From Variovorax sp. UMC13 (GTDB lineage Bacteria > Pseudomonadota > Gammaproteobacteria > Burkholderiales > Burkholderiaceae_C): a DNA stretch of 64,000 nucleotides. Positions 1 to 9,700 of this stretch are shown in pieces (positions within the stretch are counted from its first letter, which is position 1; every line of letters starts with the position of its first letter). The position numbers and the translations under genes are program-made. The stretch spans positions 124,001 to 188,000 of the forward strand of contig NZ_LZZW01000013.1 in the NCBI RefSeq assembly GCF_014170375.1, given 5' to 3'. Under the pieces are notes generated by a model. That model did no database searches. It saw only the letters and a program-made list of their open reading frames with translations, and was not told the origin of the DNA.

Positions 1-1
1 A

Positions 2-484
2 TTGAACGTGTTCCCGATCGGGTTGCCTCCGCTGCGCGAGCGGGGCACCGACGTGCAATTGATCGCCCGCAGTTTTCTCCAGGACATGGGCGCGCAGGAG
101 CGGCAGGAAAAGCACTTCACCGAGGGCGCCCTCGCGCGCTTGCTCGACTATGGATGGCCAGGCAATGTTCGCGAGCTGCGCAATGTGGTCCAGCGAGCCT
201 GGGTCATGGCGTCGGGCAAAGCGATTGATGAGGAATGGCTCCCGGTCCAGGCCAGACCCGCAGGCGCGGCCGTCGAAGAGGTGGCGGCATCCAGCTTGCG
301 CCGGCTGCCGGACGCCGATGCAGGGGTGCTCAACATCCCCGTTGGCGTGCCACTCGCCGACGTTGAGCGCCAGGTGATCCTGGCCACCTTTGCGCACTGT
401 GGCCAGCACAAGGAGAGGACTGCAGCCATGCTCGGCATCAGCATGAAGACGCTTTACAACAGGTTGAAGGACTACCGTTCCTGA
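2..484 (+). CDS. Sigma-54-dependent transcriptional activator, C-terminal part (partial)
   Basis: The reading frame is open from the window edge, so this is only the last ~160 residues of an enhancer-binding protein that remodels sigma-54 RNA polymerase using ATP. Visible are the end of the AAA+ domain, with a PPLRERGTD stretch near residue 9 and the sensor-II-like WPGNVREL near residue 52, and a C-terminal Fis-type helix-turn-helix (residues ~125-158, ending in TLYNRLKDY). The linker between them is short. The sensory N-terminus lies outside the window, so the signal cannot be named. It is followed after 116 bases by a DUF378 gene on the same strand. The family assignment is secure. Confidence 0.93.
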   Translation: MNVFPIGLPPLRERGTDVQLIARSFLQDMGAQERQEKHFTEGALARLLDYGWPGNVRELRNVVQRAWVMASGKAIDEEWLPVQARPAGAAVEEVAASSLRRLPDADAGVLNIPVGVPLADVERQVILATFAHCGQHKERTAAMLGISMKTLYNRLKDYRS

Positions 485-600
485 ACCGCGCGGCGGCGGC
501 ACACCGCCCGCAGGGCGCTTTCAGGCATCCAGGTTGCCCGACCCGCCGGGCGGCTGCACCCTTTGCTGCTGCCGTTTCAACCCAACCTTGTGGAGCCTTC

Positions 601-852
601 ATGAAAGCAACGACCAGCGATACCTTCCATCCGTCCGTGCAAGTCCCCAGGCTCGGCGTCGCCGACTGGTTGTCACTTGTCCTGATGATCATCGGCGCCA
701 TCAACTGGGGGCTGGTCGGCGCGATCAACTTCAACCTGGTGGCCGCCATCCTTGGCGAACAGACGCTGGCCGCGCGGGTGGTCTATGTTCTGGTGGGGCT
801 GGCGGGTCTGTACGGCCTGAGCATGCCGGCGCGGCTGCGTCCGCGCGGCTGA
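601..852 (+). CDS. DUF378 family small membrane protein
   Basis: This 83-residue protein has two hydrophobic segments (about residues 22-42 and 48-75) and the INWGLVG signature typical of DUF378, a family of short inner-membrane proteins without known function. The ATG at 601 follows a GGAG sequence 5 bases upstream. The start of the protein (about 20 residues) is polar and variable. It is transcribed toward the manganese catalase gene, with a hairpin between the two genes. Family membership is clear; function is unknown. Confidence 0.85.
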   Translation: MKATTSDTFHPSVQVPRLGVADWLSLVLMIIGAINWGLVGAINFNLVAAILGEQTLAARVVYVLVGLAGLYGLSMPARLRPRG

Positions 853-875
853 CAGGCCCTTGTCAATTCATGGAA

Positions 876-901
876 GGCCACCTGCCCTGAGGCAGGCGGC
901 C
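876..901. terminator. Hairpin between convergent genes
   Basis: An 11-base stem (876-886 with 891-901) has one mismatch and a CTGA loop. It lies between the stop of the DUF378 gene and the stop of the leftward catalase gene. It is very GC-rich, with only a weak T-run after it, so it may act as a shared terminator. No experimental support is visible. Confidence 0.5.
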
Positions 902-907
902 GGTCCT

Positions 908-1801
908 TCAGCGTTCCGGAGTCTCCGGGTCCCCGACCGTGCCCAGTTCGGCGCCAGTCAGGGGATCGCTGCCAGGGTTCGACATGGTGCGCATCGCCAT
1001 GGCGCGCAGCGTCTGCGCATCGTCATCGGACAGCTGGACGCTTGCCATGCCCGAGTCGCCATCGGCCGGCGCTGACTGCTGGGACACAGGAACGAATTCC
1101 CATTGCTCCCCTTCGTTCCAGGGGCCGCGGTTCTCGGGCGCTCCGCTGGACATGCGGAAATACGTATGGGTGAAGCGCGGGTCACCCGGGAGCTTGCCAG
1201 GCGGAAAATTGGGCTCGATGGCATAGAGCGCCTTTTCAAAAGATTTTTGATGGGCTATCTCGCGCGTCATGAGAAATGTCAGCGCGTCTTTCACCCCGGG
1301 GTCGTCGGTCAGGTTGATCAGGCGCTCGTAGACGATCTTTGCCCGCGCTTCCGCTGCGATGTTCGAGCGCAGGTCGGCAGTGGGCTCGCCGATGGTGTCG
1401 ATGTACGCTGCGGTCCACGGCACGCCGGCGGAGTTGACCAGCGGGGGGCCACCGCCATACAGCAGCTGCGTGATGTGGCTGTCGTTCCCGGCGCTGGTGA
1501 TGCTGCGGTACAACTCACCCTCTTCCTCCACCCCTTCGGCCAGCCGACCCTTGGCGCCCTTGTTGAGCATGCCCACGATGGTGCCGATGATCTCGAGATG
1601 GCTCAGCTCTTCGGTGGAAATGTCGAACAGCATGTCTTTGCGGCCAGGATCGTCCTCGCCGAGCGCCTGCGTGAAATAGCGACAGGCGGCCGCAAGCTCG
1701 CCCTGGGGCCCCCCGAACTGCTCGAGCATGAGATTGGCGAGACCTGGATTGGTTTCACCGACACGGACCGTGTACTGAAGCCGCTTGTTGTGAGAAAACA
1801 T
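908..1801 (-). CDS. Manganese-containing (non-haem) catalase
   Basis: The product (298 residues) dismutates hydrogen peroxide with a dimanganese centre in a ferritin-like four-helix bundle. Metal-ligand motifs are visible: a Glu in GELAAACRYF near residue 35, ELSHLE near residue 66, a Glu in KIVYERL, and REIAHQ near residue 180. The ATG at 1801 is preferred over the more upstream in-frame codon at 1861 because AAGGAG lies 5 bases before it. The length fits the family. It sits beside the two giant signalling proteins in a region rich in stress genes (DUF892, SDR, cardiolipin synthase), which suggests a role in oxidative or stationary-phase stress. It is probably cytosolic, since no signal peptide is seen. 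Confidence 0.95.
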   Translation of the reverse strand: MFSHNKRLQYTVRVGETNPGLANLMLEQFGGPQGELAAACRYFTQALGEDDPGRKDMLFDISTEELSHLEIIGTIVGMLNKGAKGRLAEGVEEEGELYRSITSAGNDSHITQLLYGGGPPLVNSAGVPWTAAYIDTIGEPTADLRSNIAAEARAKIVYERLINLTDDPGVKDALTFLMTREIAHQKSFEKALYAIEPNFPPGKLPGDPRFTHTYFRMSSGAPENRGPWNEGEQWEFVPVSQQSAPADGDSGMASVQLSDDDAQTLRAMAMRTMSNPGSDPLTGAELGTVGDPETPER

Positions 1802-1888
1802 GAACACTCCTTGCGTGGGTTGAGGAAACGCCCGGCGGTGACTAAGCACGTCGCGGCGCATCGCAGGATTGGCAAGGCGTGTGCCGCC

Positions 1889-4800
1889 CTAGTAGGGTGG
1901 CCCGAGCGGGGTCTGTTCTTTCCGGCCGCGCTTTGCTGTGGCAGTGACCAGTACTGCTAGGAGCTCCTGTAGATCGGCAGGCTTGCTCAAGATTTCGTCG
2001 AAGCCAGCTGCCAGCGCGCGCATGCGTGCGGCCTCCCCACTCCAGCCGGTCAGCGCGATGAGCACGATGTGGGCGGTGGCGGCGTCCGCTCTCAAACGGC
2101 GTGCAACTTCTACGCCATCGATGTCAGGCATGCCAAGGTCTAGCACCGCAGCGTCCGGCGGATGCTTCAAGATGCTGTCGAGGGCCTCCGCGCCGCCGTA
2201 TGCGAGCTGTGTGCGCTGGCCCGAGCGCTGCAGAAGGTGGGCGAGTGCCCAGGCGGCGTCAGTATTGTCGTCCGCGATCAGGATGTCGAGCGCTAGAGCG
2301 GGCGCTGCCAGGGATCTCTCTGCGAGTGGAAGTGTGTCGGCGATGGGCCCCGGCAGCCGGACAACGAACCGGCTTCCTTTTCCCGGGCCGCCGCTGAGGC
2401 CTTCGACCGTGCCACCGTGTAGTTCGACGATGTTTCGCACCAGCGAAAGTCCCACGCCCAGGCCATCGTTCAATGCATGTGGCGCCTGCGGCCCCTGCGT
2501 GTAGAGCTCGAAAATGTGTTCTATGCGCTCGGCGGGTATGCCGACGCCGTTGTCGCTCACGCTCATGCGCACTTCACCGCCGTCCATCCTCACGTCGAGT
2601 TCGATCACTCCGCCTGGGGGCGTGTACTTGGCAGCGTTTCCCAGCAAATTGCCCAGTACTTGACTGATGCGCAAAGGATCGACATGCAACATCGTGGGCT
2701 GCGTAGGTAGATTGACGTTTAGCCGGTGGCCGGCGTTGGCGATCGCTGTCTCGACCGCTTCGAGCGCCGAATCGATCACATCGACGAGGGGGACGTCGCG
2801 CTTGCGCAGTTCGAGGCGGCCGACCGCGAGACGCGAGACATCCAGCAGATCGTCCAGCAGCAGCTTCATGGTGCGTGCCTGGCGTTGAATGAGCGCCGCC
2901 GCTCGATTGTGATCGGCCGGATGAGATGACCTGTCGACAAGCATCTGGGACGCAGCCAGAACCGCTGCGAGTGGATTGCGCAGTTCGTGAGACAACACGG
3001 CCAGGAAGCGGTCCTTGGCGGCGTCGGCCCTCTCAAGATCCGCCCGCGCCTGCTCAGCTGCCTGCAGGGCCTTGCGTAACTCGTCTTGACTGCGCTGCAA
3101 TTCTGCACGTGCGTTTCGTGCCGCCGTCTCGTCGCGCAGGATCTTCACAAAACCAATGGCGCCGCCAGAGCTGTCGTCCATGCGCATGAGTGTGCCGCTG
3201 GCCCAGAAGCGCGTGCCGTTCTTTCGGACGTGCAGGCGCTCGTCGGCTGCGTCGGCGTCTGCCATGGCCGTGGCGGCTTCCCGGTCGGGGACGCCCTCGG
3301 CGCAGTCCTCCGGCGTGAAGATCATGTCGCTGAGGCGCCCCATGGCCTCCTGTTCGGTGTAGCCCAGAAGGCGCTCGGCGCCGCTGTTCCAGCTCGTGAT
3401 GACACGCTGCACGTCCGTCGAGAAAATGGCATAGTCTCGCGCGTTCTCGATCACCAGCCGCAGGCGCTCCTCGCTGCGGCGCAGCGCCTCCTGGCTGCGC
3501 TTTGCGTCGCCGACGTCGCGCACGGTGGCGGTACCGCCTACGACACGGCCTTCGGGATCAGTGATGGGAGAAGCAGTGAGAGCAAGGTGAATGGCGCTCC
3601 CATCCTTGGCGCGACCTACGGTTTCCAAGTTCTCCACGCTCAATGCTTGAGCAATCTGCTCGCGCATCCAGATACTTTCGGTCAACCCCTTGCCATCAGC
3701 CAGCGTGTAGAGGGGTTGCCCGATCATCTCTTCTGCAGCGTAGCCAAAGACACGCCGTGCGCCGTTGTTCCAGCTGAGCACTTCACCCTGAAGCGAAAAG
3801 CTGATGATCGCATCCATCGATGAGGCAACGACGGACGACAGCCATTGACTTACTTCCTCCGCGCGCTTGCGTTCAGTGATGTTGATGAACGAAAGAACCA
3901 CGCCGGCAATGCGGTCTTCCATCGTCCGGTAAGGCAACAGTCGGGCAAGGAACCAGCTCCCGTCGGCCATGCCCACCTCCCGTTCGAGAGGGGTGAGCTT
4001 GTCGAGGACCCGTGAAGCATCACCTACGAGTTCGGGGTATCGCAGGCGTGGCGTGAGGTCGCTTAACGGGCGGCCCACATCGCCCGGGATGAAGTTGAAC
4101 AGCGAAACCGCCACCGGCGTATATCGCGCGATGCGCAACTCGCGGTCAAGGAAGATGGTTGCAATGGCCGTCGCGTTCATGAGGTTCTGCATGTCGCTGT
4201 TGGCGTGCGCGAGTTCTTGGACCTTTCCCTTCAGCTCGTGATTGACGGTCGTCAGCTCCTCGTTGATGGACTGAAGTTCCTCCCGGCTGGTTTCCAGTTC
4301 TTCGGTCGCCGAGCGCAACTCTTCGTTGATGGCCTGGAGTTCCTCGTTGCTGGCCTTCAGTTCCTGCGTGGAGAGCTCGTACTGCTCTACCGTGTCGCGC
4401 AGGTGATACTTGAGCCGCTCGAGCTCCTGATCGAGTTGGCGCGCCGTTGGCTCGTCTGCAGACGCTTGCATTGCCACCATCGGCAACTGCCGCTCTGGCT
4501 CCCCGAGCAGCACGAGGCTCAACTCAGCATTGCCCTCACGCATGGGAACGACGCGCATTGTGAAATGCGCGCGACCGCCCGCCGGGTCGTCTGAGAAGCG
4601 AACGACCCTGGTTTCGACCGCCTGGCCCGTGCGTGTCGCTTTGAAAAGAGCGGCGCGCAGCTCAATGCGCAATGACTGTGGCACCAGCCTCAGCAGATTG
4701 CGGCTCGGTTCGCCAGCGCCGTACTCCAGGTAGCGACCGGCGCTGGGCGACAGGTGGACAATGTCGTGCTCCGCATCGATCAGGATGGAGGGGGGGGCCA

Positions 4801-6496
4801 ATTGCTCAAGCAGGCTGAGATGCACTTCGCCCCAGGACTCCCCGCGCACGCCTTGCGGCCTCGGCGAATGCAACGCTCCGACCAAGCCCTCCCGTGCATG
4901 GCTCGCAATGACCGGCGCGGCGGGAATCCCGGGCGGAACCTCCGGCTGTAGGGGCCCCGCGTTCGCCGCAATCGGCATAGCGCTTGGCCGGCCGGGTTTT
5001 GGGCGCTTGAGGTAGAGGCGATGAGCCCTGTCAAGCACCGCGAATCCCGTTTTGCCGTCTTCCGGGGCCTCTGAGGCGCCCAGGAAGAGCCGTCCGTTAG
5101 TGACTAGCGAAAACTCGAACACGTCAAAGACTCTGGCCTGGACCTGCTGATTAAGATAGATCAGGAGGTTGCGACATGTTGCCAGGTCCAGGCGCGAGAA
5201 AGGCGAGTCCTTCAACAGGTCGTGCACCGCGAAGAGAACCATCTCGCGCAGCTCCCGTCGCACGCGGTAGCCATGTTTCTCTTGCACGAAGAAGCGGCGT
5301 AGCCGCTCGTCTGACACGTCGGCGCGAATGGTTGATGGATACAGCGCCTCCCGAGCTGTGCGTATCGCGGCAGGCGCCAGATCGGTGGCGAAGATTTGTA
5401 ACGAGGGCGGTGCGTCGAGCCTGCGCGCGTACTCGCTCAGAAGGATGGCGATCGAGTAAGCCTCCTCGCCGGTCGCGCAGGCCGTGACCCATACGCGCAG
5501 CGCGTCGCCGGGGCCCTTGTTGCGGAAGAGGTCTGGAATCTGAGCTTCAAGTGCAGCAAAGCACTCCGGGTCCCGAAAGAAATTGGTCACGCTGATCAGA
5601 AGATCTTGCAGCAGCGCCGTAGGTTCTCCGCGCAGAGTTTGCAGACAGTCGAGGTACGCCGGCAGCGTTTCGACGCCGTTGACCTGCATTCGACGTGCGA
5701 CCCGACGCATCACTGTGGCGCGCTTGTAGGAGGAGAAGTCGTTGCCGGTACGCCCGTGGAGGAAGTCCAGCACTTGGCGGAGCGCCGCTTCGTCGGAGCC
5801 CGGTTCGGGCGAGTCAGCGAGAAGCGGTCCTTCTTCCCGTGGCAAACGCAGCCGCGGCTCGAGCTGAAAATAGCCAAACAACCGCTCGCCGATCTGCGCT
5901 GCAGTCACGACCCAGTCGACCATGCCGGTGGCGATGGCGGCCTCAGGCATGCTGGCGCACTCCGCCTCACGCGGCTCCTGCGCGATCACCAGACCGCCGC
6001 GCTCCTTCACCCGCTTGATGCCGATAGCGCCGTCGCTGTCGCCGCCCGACAGCACCACGGCGGCCGCGTGCGTGCCGCGCGTGTCGGCCAGGGTCCGAAA
6101 GAACACGTCGACCGTCATGCGCCCCTCACGCTCTTGCAGCGGCGCGACCACGTCCAGCTCCACGCCGCTGATGGCGAGAAAGACGTTCTGCGGAATCACG
6201 TAGATGTGGTCGGGCTCTATCGGAGTCGTGGCCGTGACCCGTGTGATCGGCAGGTCAGTGCAGCGCGCGAGCGTCTCGGTGAGTCCACTTTCACCGTCCG
6301 GTGGCAGATGGAGTGCGATGAGATAGGCAAGCCCGGATCGAGGTGGCAGGCCCGCCAGCACGTGCTCCAACGCTGCGAGAGCGCCCCCGGCGCCTCCGAA
6401 GCCAACCAGCGGCGTCTTGTCGCTGCGGCCCGGCACCACTTCGTCGGCCGCGTCGGCGCGTTGTTCCTCGGCGTAATCTGGATTGACTTGGTTCAT
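1889..6496 (-). CDS. CheB-CheR-PAS hybrid histidine kinase with receiver domain (copy A)
   Basis: This is a 1535-residue soluble signalling protein. Its domains in order are CheB-like methylesterase (~28-215), CheR methyltransferase (~240-500, SAM motif ACATGEEAYS), a linker, a long coiled coil of repeated NEEL/EEL heptads (~685-768), three PAS domains (~770-875, 885-1000, 1010-1130), HisKA with SHELRNP (~1165), HATPase (N-box NAAKYTPP, G-boxes DNGVGIP and GVGLSL) and a C-terminal receiver (~1402-1520, acceptor Asp in VLDLGMPD). The CheB nucleophile position reads GFGGAGG, whereas active relatives have GIGASAGG, so the Ser is replaced by Ala at residue 36. The His and the SDG aspartate remain. 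No membrane segment is seen. The ATG at 6496 is used; a TTG lies 4 codons upstream and neither has a clear ribosome site. It is divergent from copy B. Confidence 0.93.
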   Translation of the reverse strand: MNQVNPDYAEEQRADAADEVVPGRSDKTPLVGFGGAGGALAALEHVLAGLPPRSGLAYLIALHLPPDGESGLTETLARCTDLPITRVTATTPIEPDHIYVIPQNVFLAISGVELDVVAPLQEREGRMTVDVFFRTLADTRGTHAAAVVLSGGDSDGAIGIKRVKERGGLVIAQEPREAECASMPEAAIATGMVDWVVTAAQIGERLFGYFQLEPRLRLPREEGPLLADSPEPGSDEAALRQVLDFLHGRTGNDFSSYKRATVMRRVARRMQVNGVETLPAYLDCLQTLRGEPTALLQDLLISVTNFFRDPECFAALEAQIPDLFRNKGPGDALRVWVTACATGEEAYSIAILLSEYARRLDAPPSLQIFATDLAPAAIRTAREALYPSTIRADVSDERLRRFFVQEKHGYRVRRELREMVLFAVHDLLKDSPFSRLDLATCRNLLIYLNQQVQARVFDVFEFSLVTNGRLFLGASEAPEDGKTGFAVLDRAHRLYLKRPKPGRPSAMPIAANAGPLQPEVPPGIPAAPVIASHAREGLVGALHSPRPQGVRGESWGEVHLSLLEQLAPPSILIDAEHDIVHLSPSAGRYLEYGAGEPSRNLLRLVPQSLRIELRAALFKATRTGQAVETRVVRFSDDPAGGRAHFTMRVVPMREGNAELSLVLLGEPERQLPMVAMQASADEPTARQLDQELERLKYHLRDTVEQYELSTQELKASNEELQAINEELRSATEELETSREELQSINEELTTVNHELKGKVQELAHANSDMQNLMNATAIATIFLDRELRIARYTPVAVSLFNFIPGDVGRPLSDLTPRLRYPELVGDASRVLDKLTPLEREVGMADGSWFLARLLPYRTMEDRIAGVVLSFINITERKRAEEVSQWLSSVVASSMDAIISFSLQGEVLSWNNGARRVFGYAAEEMIGQPLYTLADGKGLTESIWMREQIAQALSVENLETVGRAKDGSAIHLALTASPITDPEGRVVGGTATVRDVGDAKRSQEALRRSEERLRLVIENARDYAIFSTDVQRVITSWNSGAERLLGYTEQEAMGRLSDMIFTPEDCAEGVPDREAATAMADADAADERLHVRKNGTRFWASGTLMRMDDSSGGAIGFVKILRDETAARNARAELQRSQDELRKALQAAEQARADLERADAAKDRFLAVLSHELRNPLAAVLAASQMLVDRSSHPADHNRAAALIQRQARTMKLLLDDLLDVSRLAVGRLELRKRDVPLVDVIDSALEAVETAIANAGHRLNVNLPTQPTMLHVDPLRISQVLGNLLGNAAKYTPPGGVIELDVRMDGGEVRMSVSDNGVGIPAERIEHIFELYTQGPQAPHALNDGLGVGLSLVRNIVELHGGTVEGLSGGPGKGSRFVVRLPGPIADTLPLAERSLAAPALALDILIADDNTDAAWALAHLLQRSGQRTQLAYGGAEALDSILKHPPDAAVLDLGMPDIDGVEVARRLRADAATAHIVLIALTGWSGEAARMRALAAGFDEILSKPADLQELLAVLVTATAKRGRKEQTPLGPPY

Positions 6497-6702
6497 GCTG
6501 TGCAGCAAAGGCTGAGCAATGGTGAGACCTGGGTTGCCGCCTGGATTGCGCCCGGCGCAAGACAGACCCTATCCGTATGCCGACCATGAGGGTGTCGGAC
6601 GGGGTCCTGAGCACTTCAGCAAGAGCTGTGCCGACGCGATCGTGTGGCGCGCTCCCGCACCTGAAGGCGTGCTGGGCGGGTACCATTCATCGAGGAGTTT
6701 TA
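6497..6702. promoter_or_regulatory. Divergent promoter region between the two hybrid kinases
   Basis: These 206 bases separate the start codons of the two divergent hybrid kinase genes, so both promoters must lie here unless transcription enters from elsewhere. I could not pick a convincing -35/-10 pair or a clear operator by eye. A GAGGAG ribosome site (6692-6697) precedes the rightward gene. Shared control of both kinases is inference from the layout. Confidence 0.5.
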
Positions 6703-9700
6703 ATGCAACAAGATCCCCCATTGCCAGCCGATCCGAAGGAGGAGCCTGGCCTCCTGAAGAGTTCGCTGAGTTTCCCTGTTGTAGGCATTGGTGCCTCAGC
6801 GGGTGGCCTGCAGGCGCTGCAGCGGTTCCTTGAAGCCATGCCTCTGGAAAGTGGGATGGCTTTTGTGATTGTCCTGCACCTCTCGCCGCGGCATGCCAGC
6901 AACGCGGCAGAAATATTGCAGCGCAGCACGGGCATGCAGGTGACGCAGGTCCAGGCGCCCACACCCATCGAAGCGAACCATGTTTACGTTATCGCACCGA
7001 ACCGCGACCTCTCGATGAACGACGGCTGGCTTCGGGTCACCGAACCGACACGCACGCGCGGGCCTCACGTCGCCATCGACCTCTTCTTCCGTACGCTGGC
7101 ACAGGTGCATCAGGAGCGAGCGGTCTGCGCTGTTCTCTCCGGTACTGGCTCCGACGGCGCGGTCGGGCTCAAAAGGATCAAGGAAAGAGGTGGGCTCACT
7201 CTGGCGCAGTTACCGGAAGATGCGGAGTACGACGAGATGCCCCGAGCGGCGATTTCGACGGGGCAGGTCGACTTTGTGCTGACCGCAAGCGACATGCCGC
7301 AGCGGTTGGTCGATCTCTGGCGCAATGCCCAGCGGATCTGGCTGCCGGAACGCCCACCGGCACAGGATGGCCGGGCGCCCGAGGCGCTGGGCATTGAGGA
7401 CGCGGGGGAACAGGCCCTCCAAGAAATCATGGCCATGCTGCGGGCACGTACCGGACACGATTTTCGCCACTACAAGCGTGCCACCGTGCTACGCCGCATC
7501 GAGCGCCGTCTGCAGGTCTGTGGCGTTCCAGATTTGCCGCTCTACAGTGTCTATCTGCGAGAACACGCCGAAGAGAGTAGCGCCCTTTTGCAGGACATGC
7601 TTATCAGCGTGACGAACTTCTTCCGGGATCGTGAGTCCTTCGAGGTACTGGAGCGCGAGGTCATTCCCTCGCTTATGGACGACCGCCCGCCCGAAGACCC
7701 GTTGCGCGCCTGGGTGGCCGGCTGTGCCACAGGGGAGGAAGCCTACTCGCTGTCGATCCTGCTTCGCGAGCGGGCCGATCAGCGGCGGCTGTCGTCAGGA
7801 ATCCAGATCTTTGCCACAGACATTGACGAGCGCGCGCTGTCGATTGCCCGGGCGGGGCTGTACCCGGCGGCGATCGGTGCGGACGTGGGTGCTTCCCGCC
7901 TCACGCAGTACTTCCATAAAGAAGGCGATGAATACAGGGTCGTGAAGGCCGTGCGGGACCCCGTGCTGTTCGCAGCGCACAATGCCATGCGCGACCCGCC
8001 TTTTTCACGGCTGGACCTGATTTCATGCCGCAATTTGCTCATCTACGTTGGGCGGGAAGCCCAGGCGAGCATCTTGGAGATGTTCCGCTTTGCGTTGCGC
8101 CCTGGCGGTTATCTCTTCCTTGGAACATCCGAATCGGCAGAGATAGCGGAGAACTTGTTCACCGTTGTGGACAAAAAGCACCGCATCTATCGAGCCAATC
8201 CGCATGCAAACGTGGTGCGCCACTTGCCGCTCGCGGGGATGGGGCCCGTGGCCCTCGGACGGCCCGTCGTGGCCCGCCATACGTCGCCGCGTGAGCGCAG
8301 CCGCTCTTCCGTCGCGGAACTACACGCGCTCGCAATCGAGAGCGTGTCTCCGCCAAGCGTGCTCGTCGACGAACGCATGAATATCTTGCACCTTTCCGCG
8401 GGAGCCGGCAGGTTCTTTCTGCAGGCGGGCGGGCCGCCCACGGCAGATTTACTGCAAAGCGTACATCCCTCCTTGCGGCTTGAATTGCGAGCAGCGTTGG
8501 CCAAGGCGGCACAAACCGGCATGCGCGCGGTGGTCCGCAGTGGCGTCTTCGAGCGGGACGGTCTTCGCAGTCAGGTACACATATCCGCTGCGCCGGTACC
8601 GTCGGACGATGGGCCGAGGCAGCTCGTATTGGTTGGCTTCGAGGAGGGAGAGGCGCCAGCACAGCGAGGGGCGCTGTCGGGCGAGCCGCCCGAGATGCAG
8701 CGGATCGGCCAGCTCGAGCAAGAGGTCGCCCAGCTGCGAGAACACTTACGCAATACCATTGAGCAAGCCGATGTATCCACCGAAGACCTTAAGGCCTCCA
8801 ACGAGGAGCTGCAGGCCATCAATGAAGAGTTGCGGTCGGCTACCGAAGAGCTGGAGACGAGCAAGGAAGAGTTGCAGTCGATGAACGAGGAGCTCATCAC
8901 GGTGAACTATGAGCTCAAGACCAAGGTTGAAGAAACCGGCAAGGTCAACGATGACCTGCAGAACTTCATCGTGGCGTCGGAGGTTGCGACGATCTTTATT
9001 GACAGTGGCATGCGCATCAAGCGCTTCACGCCGCAGGCCACGCGCATCTTCAATGTCATTCACTCGGACATCGAGCGTTCGCTCCTCGACATCACACATC
9101 GACTCCACTACGAAGAACTGACCGACGACATCGAGCAAGTGTTCCAACAGCTGCGTTTCGTCGAACGTTCGGTGACCAGCTTGGATGACCGGCACTATCT
9201 CGCGAGGATCCGCCCTTACCGCACCATCGATGACAAGATTGCCGGAGCCGTGTTGAGCTTCGTCGACGTCACCGAACTGCGCCGCGCAGAGCAGAGGGTG
9301 ATCGCTAGCGAAGAGCGGCTGCGGCGGGCCGTTCTGACCACGCGCGATTACGCGATCATCACGGCTGACGAAGCGGGGGGCGTAACAGGCTGGAACGAGG
9401 GTGCACGCCGCTTGTTCGGTTATGAGGAGGACGAGGCGTTGGGGCAGGCAATCGACCTCATCTACACCCCAGAAGACCGTGCTGCAGGCATCCCCGCGCA
9501 AGAGTTGAACAATGCGCTGCAGGCCGGCCGTGCGGAGGACGAACGCTGGCACCTGCGCAAGAATGGTTCCGTCTTCTTCTGCAGTGGCGTCATGACGCCT
9601 ATGGCCGACGGCAACGCGCGCGGTTTCGTCAAGATCGCTCGTGACGTCACGGACAGCAAGGAAAAAGAGGCCGCGCGCGAAGCGCTGCTGCAGCGCGAAC